Shown one piece after another: positions 1 through 5,071 of a DNA stretch of 5,071 nt. The notes under the pieces are model-generated. The model was given only the letters and a program-made list of their open reading frames with translations, had not been told where the DNA came from and did no database searches. The translations under genes were made by a program, and so were the position numbers. Origin of the DNA: JAIBAI01 sp044238875 (GTDB taxonomy: Bacteria > Bacteroidota > Bacteroidia > M30B66). How positions within the stretch are numbered: position 1 is the stretch's first letter; every line of letters starts with the position of its first letter. Location: positions 1-5,071 of the forward strand of contig JBIICM010000182.1 of NCBI GenBank assembly GCA_044238875.1. The letters are read 5' to 3'.

Positions 1-126
1 GGCACGCTGATCTGGTGTTGGTTTTTGTTTCTCTGATTGCTGACGTGTTTGTGCAGAATCATTTACCTGGGCATACATGGCTGTGGTAAACAGCAACAGC
101 ATTGCGCTTCCGATTATTTTTTTCAT
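1..126 (-). CDS. Small secreted protein, N-terminal part only (runs off left edge)
   Basis: An ATG at 126 on the minus strand opens a frame that stays open for 42 codons to the window edge. The product starts MKKIIGSAMLLLFTTAMYAQ, a clear Sec signal peptide: two lysines, a hydrophobic core at about residues 4-15, and a probable cleavage site YA|Q after residue 19. The next stretch, about residues 20-42, is polar and rich in Gln, Lys and Asp, and ends in KPTPDQRA. No Cys follows the cleavage site, so it is not a lipoprotein; a periplasmic or exported location is likely. The PTPDQRA stretch resembles the start of the helical, Spy/CpxP-like DUF4890 proteins of Bacteroidota, but that is only a guess from seven residues. 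The leader just before the ATG is A-rich (CCCAAAAAACAAC) with no Shine-Dalgarno sequence. It lies 66 bp downstream of the acetyltransferase gene on the same strand. Confidence 0.75.
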   Translation of the reverse strand, partial: MKKIIGSAMLLLFTTAMYAQVNDSAQTRQQSEKQKPTPDQRA

Positions 127-192
127 GTTGTTTTTTGGGGGGTCTGACTATCTTTTCGCTGAAGGTTTAATTGCTCTTTTTAAATAAGACAT

Positions 193-651
193 TTAAAACC
201 GGGAATCAATACTTTTTTCCATCCGGTAATGCTGAATGCTGCCAAACAGAACATAAGATTTTTCAACCATGATATAGCCGTTTATGAGGTAAAATGGCAG
301 GGCATTTTCTCTTGCCTGCAGCATGATGGTATTTACTTCCGGAAAATGTTTTTTTCCCAATTTTTCGATAAATTGAAGGATAGCCTTCCCAAGTCCTTTG
401 CCCCGCATGTCTTCTCTTACCGCCATAAATCTGATTTGCAGCGTTTTGTCATCCACCTTATGAATTCTGGCCACGGCAAGTGCCTGATCTTTTTCATCCA
501 TAATTAATCCGTGAAGTGCCGTTTCATCATCAGGCTCCTGCTGATCAGGCGCACCCTGCTCCCAGGGTTTTCGCAAAACTTCATAGCGCAACCTGAAATA
601 AGCAGACCATTGCCTTTCATTACCCGGTTGTATGATTTTCCATGCTGGCAT
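193..651 (-). CDS. GNAT-family N-acetyltransferase (ElaA-like)
   Basis: This 152-residue protein has the length and motif order of a single-domain GNAT enzyme, which moves an acetyl group from acetyl-CoA to an amine. The N-terminal FRLRYEVLRKPW (residues 19-30) is the helix 1-2 region seen in ElaA-like members. Strand beta-4 plus motif A follow: RFMAVREDMRGKGLGKAIL (74-92), with the acetyl-CoA pyrophosphate loop RGKGLG at 83-88, fitting the R/Q-x-x-G-x-G/A consensus. Motif B is LQARENALPFYLINGY (111-126), with the usual F-Y-x-x-x-G-Y ending. The tail GSIQHYRMEK (137-146) is also typical of the group. No signal peptide or membrane segment is present, so it is cytosolic. The substrate cannot be told. 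The start is the only ATG that gives a full N-terminus; no Shine-Dalgarno sequence precedes it. It lies 57 bp after the ABC exporter stop with no convincing terminator or promoter between them, so co-transcription is plausible. Confidence 0.9.
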   Translation of the reverse strand: MPAWKIIQPGNERQWSAYFRLRYEVLRKPWEQGAPDQQEPDDETALHGLIMDEKDQALAVARIHKVDDKTLQIRFMAVREDMRGKGLGKAILQFIEKLGKKHFPEVNTIMLQARENALPFYLINGYIMVEKSYVLFGSIQHYRMEKSIDSRF

Positions 652-708
652 TTCAATGTGTTAAAAAACAGATAAATACAATAGGCTAAGATACCTGTTT
701 ATGCAGAT

Positions 709-2502
709 TTACTGAACAGCTTCTCCCTTATTGAACTGAAGTCGCGATAAATGATAATAGAGGCCTTCGGTGTTGGCAATCAGTTGCTGATGGTTGCCGC
801 TTTCAACCACCTTTCCACCGTCAAGCACGATGATGCGGTCTGCATTGCGAATGGTTGACAGACGATGTGCCACGATAAAGGTGGTGCGGCCCTTCATCAG
901 CAGGTCAAGCGCCTCCTGAACCAGTCGTTCAGACTCAGAGTCGAGTGAAGAGGTGGCTTCATCAAGAATCAGGATCGAAGGATTTTTCAGTACAGCCCGG
1001 GCAATGGCAATACGCTGACGCTGCCCGCCGCTGAGCGTAATGCCCCGTTCACCAACAATGGTATCAAGCCCTTCCGGAAAGCCTTCGATGAATTTCATGG
1101 CATTGGCTTTCTCGGCGGCTTCAATTATCTCTGCTTCATTTGCTCCTGGCTTACCATATAATATGTTTTCGCGGATGCTGCCCCCAAACAGTAGTACATC
1201 CTGAGGAACAATAGCCATCTGGTTGCGGAGGTAACTCAGATCATATAAAGAGGCTTTCTTACCATCAATCAGGATATTTCCGGAGATTGGCTCGTAAAAG
1301 CGCAGCAACAGTTGTGTAATGGTAGATTTACCGGCACCGCTCGGCCCAACTATTGCGATGCTTTCTCCTGGTTCAGCCCTGAAACTGATGCCTTTTAAAA
1401 CTTCAATCTCTATTCTTGACGGATAGGCGAAAAGCACCTCCTCGAATGCCACTTCTCCGCGCAGCCTTAATGGCGAAATGTCAGTGTGCTGCTGTCGGAT
1501 GTCTTCCTTTGTAAGGTCAAGTATATCAAGTACCCGTTCGGTTGCTCCGACAGCCTTTTGCAGCTGCGCATATAATTCGGCGATACCACCAATGGAAGCG
1601 CCGACAAAAGCTGTGTAGATCACAAACGAAAACATGTCGCCATCACTGATTTGTAATGACATAGCATACCAGATGATGCCCACGATGGCTCCGAACAATG
1701 CAAAGATGATGAAGGAGGCAAAAAGCCCTCTTGCCAATGCACTTTTTAATGACAAGCGGGTAATTTCAAGGGTGGCCTTTTTATATCGGCCGATTTCAAA
1801 AAATTCATTGGCAAAGGCTTTCACGTTCACAATTCCCTGCATGGTTTCTTCAAGGATGGTGTTTGAATCGGCCACCTTGTCCTGCACATTCCGGCTGATT
1901 TTTCTGATAAACCTTCCGAAAATAATAGCCACTACAGAAATGGCGGGAATCAGCGCCAGCATGAAAAGAGTTAGCTTGAGGGAGATAACAGATATCAGGG
2001 TAATGCCTCCGATAATCAGTATAAACTGACGAAGAAACTCCGCAAGGGTAGTGGTGAATGTTTCCTGAATCTGTGAAATATCGGCCGATAATCTAGAATT
2101 GATTTCACCAACCCGGTTCTTGCTGAAATAGGCCATGGGCAGCTGAATAAGATGCGTATAAACCGCCTGCCGCAAACGCAAAAGGGTGTATTCGGTAACC
2201 TGCGAAAACAGGTAAATGCGGAAAAAAGAGAAAAACGACTGAAGCACCAAAAGACCCAGTAACAAAAGGGCTTGCTTATCAATGCCTCCGTTGCTTACAG
2301 GCATCTTACCTGCATTTACAAGGTCGCCGATCAGCTTGGGAAAAATCAGGGCAGTGGCAGAGGTCAGGCCTAAAAAAACAAGCCCCAGCGTAAATTTCCA
2401 TTTATCGGGCCCCATATAATAAAAGAGCCTGAACGTTCTGCGCAGCGCAGCCCCGGTAATTTTCGCCTTCGGAAGGTCATCCTTGCGGTCTTTTTTTGCC
2501 AT
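709..2502 (-). CDS. ABC exporter half-transporter (membrane domain fused to ATPase), MsbA/ABCB-like
   Basis: This 597-residue protein has the layout of a type IV (ABCB/MsbA-like) half-transporter that works as a homodimer or heterodimer in the inner membrane. About six hydrophobic spans lie near residues 37-59, 77-100, 154-177, 178-198, 259-281 and 290-310. The loop after span 2 holds PMAYFSKNRVGEINSRLSAD (122-141), typical of this exporter class. The ATPase half carries an A-loop tyrosine in FAYPSR (Y360), Walker A GPSGAGKST (386-394), the Q-loop VPQD (Q434), signature LSGGQ (490-494), Walker B ILILDEAT (510-517), D-loop SSLD and the switch histidine in VAHRLST (H546). All catalytic residues are intact. 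The substrate is not readable from sequence; lipids, glycolipids, peptides or drugs are all possible, so msbA is not assigned. I chose ATG 2502 (MAKKDRK). An in-frame TTG at 2511 would add three residues but falls inside the probable -7 promoter box. The gene follows the glycosyltransferase stop by 29 bp. Confidence 0.95.
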   Translation of the reverse strand: MAKKDRKDDLPKAKITGAALRRTFRLFYYMGPDKWKFTLGLVFLGLTSATALIFPKLIGDLVNAGKMPVSNGGIDKQALLLLGLLVLQSFFSFFRIYLFSQVTEYTLLRLRQAVYTHLIQLPMAYFSKNRVGEINSRLSADISQIQETFTTTLAEFLRQFILIIGGITLISVISLKLTLFMLALIPAISVVAIIFGRFIRKISRNVQDKVADSNTILEETMQGIVNVKAFANEFFEIGRYKKATLEITRLSLKSALARGLFASFIIFALFGAIVGIIWYAMSLQISDGDMFSFVIYTAFVGASIGGIAELYAQLQKAVGATERVLDILDLTKEDIRQQHTDISPLRLRGEVAFEEVLFAYPSRIEIEVLKGISFRAEPGESIAIVGPSGAGKSTITQLLLRFYEPISGNILIDGKKASLYDLSYLRNQMAIVPQDVLLFGGSIRENILYGKPGANEAEIIEAAEKANAMKFIEGFPEGLDTIVGERGITLSGGQRQRIAIARAVLKNPSILILDEATSSLDSESERLVQEALDLLMKGRTTFIVAHRLSTIRNADRIIVLDGGKVVESGNHQQLIANTEGLYYHLSRLQFNKGEAVQ

Positions 2503-2507
2503 CGGGT

Positions 2508-2517
2508 GCAAATGTAA
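2508..2517 (-). promoter_or_regulatory. Probable Bacteroidota -7 promoter box of the ABC exporter
   Basis: On the minus strand the decamer TTACATTTGC contains TACATTTG, an exact match to the Bacteroidota primary sigma factor -7 consensus TAnnTTTG. Only five bases (ACCCG) separate it from ATG 2502, so transcription would start at or next to the start codon, giving a leaderless or nearly leaderless mRNA. No good TTG/TTTG -33 element was found at the expected distance, which lowers confidence. A perfect palindrome overlaps its upstream edge by one base. Confidence 0.55.
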
Positions 2518-2533
2518 GCAGGATCATCCTGCT
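2517..2533. repeat. Perfect 17-bp palindrome between glycosyltransferase and ABC exporter
   Basis: The plus-strand sequence AGCAGGATCATCCTGCT has two perfect 8-base arms around one central base. It overlaps the last bases of the glycosyltransferase stop codon (TAG, 2534 to 2532) and ends at the exporter -7 box. As DNA it could be an operator for a dimeric regulator placed just upstream of the exporter promoter. As RNA it could form a 7-bp stem with a 3-base loop at the end of the glycosyltransferase message. It is not a standard intrinsic terminator, because no T-run follows on either strand. Confidence 0.6.
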
Positions 2534-3635
2534 ACTCATACCATGATTTAATTGCTTTTACCTCTGTTTCCCAACTGTAACGCCCGGCAGCCTTTACTGC
2601 CTGTTTTTTTAGATCGTCAAAATGTTGATAATCAGACCTTAATGATGTAACCATGGCAGCCATCCGCACAGGATCATGATCTGCCGTAATCAGACCGGAC
2701 CTCGTTTCTTCTAACACTTTTCTCACTTCAGGGAGATCTGAGGCCATTACAGGGATACCGGCGCGGATATAATCAAATAGCTTGTTCGGAAGACTAAATC
2801 GGTAGTTAATATTACTGTCTTTGTCGAGGCTTAGTCCAATATCAGAAACAGCAGTATACTTCATCAATTCCGAATAAGGCATTTTCGCGATAAATTTTAC
2901 TTTTTCTCCCAGCCGGCTGGAGCTGACATACTGCTTCAGCGAAGGAATCACATCGCCAGAACCGGCAATGATCAAGAGGGTCTTGTCGAGGTATTTCATC
3001 ATTTCCACAGCTTCCTCTGCACCTCTGTCGACATTGATGCCGCTGCCCTGCATTATTAGAATGAATTTATCTTCCGGAAGCCCGAGTTCCTTCCGCCCAA
3101 CAGCAGGCAAAGCATTGCTGACCGATGGAACATTGCGTACAACCATTGGCAGCATGCCATAGTCAGTTTTGTAAAGGCCTGCAATCGAATGGTTGACCGT
3201 GATCACCTTATTCAGCCCCGGAAAGATGGCCGACTCCAGGGTTTTCCAGATTTTCCTGACCATTGGCCGGTGGCTGAGTTCCGGAACGCCCGTAAAATAT
3301 TCATGGGTATCGTAAACCAGTTTGCACCCTTTGATCTTTGCCACCAGCCATGAGGGAAGCAGCGTATCCAGGTCATTGGCATGTATCAGATCCTGTTTGG
3401 TGAACAGCAAATGAAAAAAAAGGCGAAGCTGCAGCATCATATAAAATAACGGACCTGTTTCAAACAGCAATTTCAGCCTTGTGGTTTTAAAGGGAAAGTC
3501 GGGCAGGGGAGGAGAAGTGCGCCTTTGCCGGCCGGTGAGTTGAACCTGATGACCCCAATTTTGTAGGGTATAACACATTTTTAGCACCCGCTGGTCGTTA
3601 GCCAGGTCATTGCTCACCACCATTGCAATACGCAT
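2532..3635 (-). CDS. GT4-like (GT-B fold) glycosyltransferase
   Basis: This 367-residue cytosolic or membrane-associated enzyme probably transfers a sugar from a nucleotide-sugar donor during surface glycan or glycolipid synthesis. The N-terminal Rossmann-like half opens MRIAMVVSNDLANDQRVLKM (1-20), then has LIHANDLDTLLPSW (83-96) and LVYDTHEYF (106-114), all typical of GT4 enzymes. The second half begins near FILIMQGSG (191-199) and carries LLIIAGSGD (220-228), VKFIAKMPYSELMKYTAVSDIG (246-267, shown by its ends) and the donor-binding region SLPNKLFDYIRAGIPVMASD (281-300) followed by PEV. No signal peptide is present; a hydrophobic patch at about 65-78 could touch the membrane. Donor and acceptor cannot be named. 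The start is ATG 3635 because family members begin with this Rossmann strand. The frame stays open for 70 more codons to ATG 3845, but that extension covers a probable promoter and repeats and would overlap the divergent gene. No Shine-Dalgarno sequence is seen. Confidence 0.92.
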   Translation of the reverse strand: MRIAMVVSNDLANDQRVLKMCYTLQNWGHQVQLTGRQRRTSPPLPDFPFKTTRLKLLFETGPLFYMMLQLRLFFHLLFTKQDLIHANDLDTLLPSWLVAKIKGCKLVYDTHEYFTGVPELSHRPMVRKIWKTLESAIFPGLNKVITVNHSIAGLYKTDYGMLPMVVRNVPSVSNALPAVGRKELGLPEDKFILIMQGSGINVDRGAEEAVEMMKYLDKTLLIIAGSGDVIPSLKQYVSSSRLGEKVKFIAKMPYSELMKYTAVSDIGLSLDKDSNINYRFSLPNKLFDYIRAGIPVMASDLPEVRKVLEETRSGLITADHDPVRMAAMVTSLRSDYQHFDDLKKQAVKAAGRYSWETEVKAIKSWYE

Positions 3636-3638
3636 GCT

Positions 3639-3648
3639 GCGAATGTAA
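3639..3648 (-). promoter_or_regulatory. Probable -7 promoter box of the glycosyltransferase
   Basis: The minus-strand decamer TTACATTCGC contains TACATTCG, one mismatch from the Bacteroidota -7 consensus TAnnTTTG. It lies three bases (AGC) before ATG 3635, the same close layout as at the ABC exporter, so the message would again be leaderless or nearly so. It matches the exporter box at nine of ten bases. No clear -33 TTG element is visible upstream. Its position supports ATG 3635 as the true start. Confidence 0.45.
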
Positions 3649-3700
3649 CGATTGAAATGGATCAGGATAATGCCTTTTAGAGGAAAAAAGAAGCAGTGCC

Positions 3701-3784
3701 TGATCAACACGATTTGACAAAAAAAATTTTGGTCAACCAATACCCGTTTTTGATCAATGTACACCCTATTTTGATAATTTACCC
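3701..3784. repeat. Divergent intergenic region with three TTTTGATCAA-like elements at 21-bp spacing
   Basis: Three related elements start at 3727 (TTTTGGTCAA), 3748 (TTTTGATCAA) and 3769 (TTTTGATAAT), each exactly 21 bp after the last, or two helical turns. The first two also share ACCC at the same offset (3742-3745 and 3763-3766); in the third ACCC comes three bases earlier (3781-3784). The middle element holds the perfect palindrome TTGATCAA (3750-3757), and the first holds TTGGT-CA-ACCAA (3729-3740). More half-sites lie to the left: TGATCAA at 3701-3707 and TTGAC at 3714-3718. An A8T4 tract occupies 3719-3730. The cluster lies between the divergent glycosyltransferase and SUMF1-protein genes, so a multi-site regulator-binding region is a reasonable inference. 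Nothing here names the regulator. Confidence 0.5.
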
Positions 3785-3807
3785 TTAGAATTATTCGAAA
3801 ATAAGAT

Positions 3808-3817
3808 TTACATTGGC
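3808..3817 (+). promoter_or_regulatory. Candidate -7 promoter box of the SUMF1-domain gene
   Basis: The plus-strand decamer TTACATTGGC contains TACATTGG, one mismatch from TAnnTTTG, and shares nine of ten bases with the boxes before the glycosyltransferase and the ABC exporter. It lies 14 bases before ATG 3832, so the leader would be about 10 nt, A-rich (CGAAAAAAAATCAT) and without a Shine-Dalgarno sequence. A weak -33-like TTAG sits at 3785-3788, 19 bp upstream of the decamer. Confidence 0.4.
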
Positions 3818-3831
3818 GAAAAAAAATCATT

Positions 3832-5071
3832 ATGAGAACTTCCAATTTTTACAGTCTGCTGTTGTTATTACTGCCTTTTACCGTTGGGGCCAACAACCTG
3901 CAAATCAGCGGTGTAAGCGCTACTACCACAACGGTTACCTTTAACATACAATGGGACAACAGCTGGAACATCGAAAACCTCAGCCGCGATGCCGCATGGG
4001 TATTCGTTAAATTCCAGGACTGCGGCACCGCCAACAAATCATGGGATCAACTTAACTTAAGCGCAACAAGCGTTGATCATTCGGTTGCCGGAGGCTTGCT
4101 TAGAGTAGATGCCGTAACCGATGGTAAAGGCGTATTTATTTACCGATCAGCCTTTGGAGGGGGCAATAATCCATCTGCAGCCGTTACCCTTACCTTTGCG
4201 ACGCCTTTTGCCGATATTTCTGCTGTAAATTTTGATGTGGTGGGCATTGAAATGGTATTTGTACCCCAGGGTAGTTTCCAGGCAGGCGATGGGAGCTCTG
4301 TCAGAACTTTTGGCACAAATAGTACCCTTACCGTCCCAACTATTTCAAGTGAGGCTTCTATAGCCTCAAATGCTTTGGCTTCTTCAACAGACGATAATAT
4401 TAGCGGATCGAGGCATCCAATCGTTCCTGCTACTTTTCCAAAAGGGTTCAACGCTTTCTATTGTATGAAATATGAAATTACTCAATCACAGTATGTTCAT
4501 TTTCTGAATACGTTACCAGCTGCTCAGCAAGCCGTTCGCACAGCCATTTCACCTTCTTCGGCAGCGAATACGTCTGCGATGCATACGGGGCTTACACATC
4601 CTAACGTACGCCGAAATTGGATACGGATTCAGACCCCTGCCTCTGGTAGTCCATCTAATCCGGCGGTTTATGGCATGAATCGAAACAACAACGGTGTTTA
4701 CAATGAAGCTGATGATGGCGGAAATGTTGCCTGCAGCTTTCTAAGCTGGGGCGACCTGCTGGCTTATCTCGACTGGTCAGCCTTGCGCCCCATGACAGAG
4801 CTGGAATATGAAAAATCCTGTAGAGGACCCGCAACCGCAGGCCCATTTCTTTCAAGCATGTACGCCTGGGGTAACACCTCAATTGTTCAGGCAGTAAATA
4901 CCAGTGAATCAACAGGAATAGCAGGAGCAGGAACCGCAAGCGAAACATCAACAGCAGTGGGGAATGGGCTTTGCTGTTATTCAATGACGGCAATAAGCCA
5001 GGGGCCTTACCGTGTAGGGTTTGCTGCAAACGCCGCTACAAGCCGGTCGCAGTCCGGTGCTACCTATTATG
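3832..5071 (+). CDS. Secreted SUMF1/formylglycine-generating-enzyme-fold protein, N-terminal 413 residues (runs off right edge)
   Basis: The frame opens at ATG 3832 and has no stop through the window end. Residues 1-20 form a Sec signal peptide (MRTSNFYSLLLLLLPFTVGA, then NN) without a lipobox. Residues 21 to about 138 form an N-terminal module with WDNSW (41-45) and DAAWVFVKF (53-61), which I recognise from secreted SUMF1 proteins of Bacteroidota; its role is unknown to me. The SUMF1 domain follows: IEMVFVPQGSFQAGDG (139-154), FYCMKYEITQSQYVHFLN (209-226), a DDGGNVACSFLSWGD region (294-308), RPMTELEYEKSCRGP (319-333), YAWGN (344-348) and GPYRVGFAA (391-399). Proteins with this fold include true formylglycine-generating enzymes, which oxidise a sulfatase cysteine, but also non-catalytic members such as the gliding proteins GldJ and GldK. 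The C-terminal copper-binding cysteines that would decide this lie beyond the window, as would any type 9 secretion tail. No sulfatase gene is nearby. It is divergent from the glycosyltransferase. Confidence 0.88.
   Translation, partial: MRTSNFYSLLLLLLPFTVGANNLQISGVSATTTTVTFNIQWDNSWNIENLSRDAAWVFVKFQDCGTANKSWDQLNLSATSVDHSVAGGLLRVDAVTDGKGVFIYRSAFGGGNNPSAAVTLTFATPFADISAVNFDVVGIEMVFVPQGSFQAGDGSSVRTFGTNSTLTVPTISSEASIASNALASSTDDNISGSRHPIVPATFPKGFNAFYCMKYEITQSQYVHFLNTLPAAQQAVRTAISPSSAANTSAMHTGLTHPNVRRNWIRIQTPASGSPSNPAVYGMNRNNNGVYNEADDGGNVACSFLSWGDLLAYLDWSALRPMTELEYEKSCRGPATAGPFLSSMYAWGNTSIVQAVNTSESTGIAGAGTASETSTAVGNGLCCYSMTAISQGPYRVGFAANAATSRSQSGATYY

Noticed and set aside
127..192. Search for a promoter or terminator between the acetyltransferase and the left-edge gene
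   Set aside because: No TAnnTTTG box and no hairpin with a T-run was seen; only an A-rich leader before ATG 126.
229..507. 92-codon plus-strand open frame opposite the acetyltransferase
   Set aside because: The minus strand holds intact GNAT motifs over the same bases; this frame is Phe/His/Lys-rich with no domain.
663..700. Possible terminator after the ABC exporter (AAACAG and CTGTTT arms followed by Ts on the minus strand)
   Set aside because: The stem is only six A/T-rich pairs around a 23-base loop without good inner pairing, so it is too weak to call.
1634..2029. 131-codon open frame antisense to the ABC exporter membrane domain
   Set aside because: It is opposite a clearly coding gene, has no recognisable domain and no promoter or leader; a shadow frame.
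3714..3719. TTGACA, which looks like a classical -35 box
   Set aside because: No TATAAT-like box lies at 17 bp, Bacteroidota primary sigma factors use a different consensus, and the hexamer is better explained as part of the TTGATC half-site cluster.
4140..4451. 103-codon minus-strand open frame opposite the start of the SUMF1 domain
   Set aside because: It mirrors coding sequence in the opposite strand and has no family resemblance or start signal.
4655..5029. 124-codon minus-strand open frame opposite the SUMF1 domain
   Set aside because: The plus-strand frame carries the conserved SUMF1 motifs through this stretch; the minus frame is Leu/Arg/His-rich with no domain, as expected of a shadow.

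Overview
The window looks like chromosomal DNA from a member of the Bacteroidota. Three things suggest this. The plus-strand gene encodes a secreted SUMF1-fold protein of a type typical of that phylum. Gene starts lack Shine-Dalgarno sequences, and three of them carry a Bacteroidota-style -7 box (consensus TAnnTTTG). The signal peptide at the left edge ends in YA|Q, a common cleavage context there. I see no mobile element, CRISPR array, tRNA or rRNA. The genus cannot be told from the sequence.

Layout. Four genes run leftward on the minus strand: a glycosyltransferase (3635 to 2532), a half-size ABC exporter (2502 to 709), a GNAT acetyltransferase (651 to 193), and the first 42 codons of a small secreted protein (126 to beyond base 1). 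A fifth gene runs rightward from 3832 past the window end. It encodes a secreted SUMF1/formylglycine-generating-enzyme-fold protein, of which 413 residues are present; it is open-ended and easy to miss. The 196-bp divergent spacer (3636-3831) is AT-rich. It holds a probable promoter at each end and, between them, three TTTTGATCAA-like elements at exact 21-bp spacing.

How the genes may work together. The glycosyltransferase and ABC exporter are adjacent and co-oriented, 29 bp apart, which would fit synthesis and export of a glycolipid or surface glycan. A probable promoter plus a perfect 17-bp palindrome sits between them, so the exporter may also be expressed on its own. The acetyltransferase follows 57 bp after the exporter and may be co-transcribed. 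The SUMF1 protein is divergent and probably acts at the cell surface or outside the cell.

Two starts were corrected. The glycosyltransferase should start at 3635, not at an upstream in-frame ATG at 3845. The exporter should start at ATG 2502, not at TTG 2511. The genes belong to known families. The parts most worth a second look are the shared TTACATTNGC decamers, the apparently leaderless arrangement, the 21-bp phased repeats and the palindrome. I found no clear evidence of a new multi-gene system.
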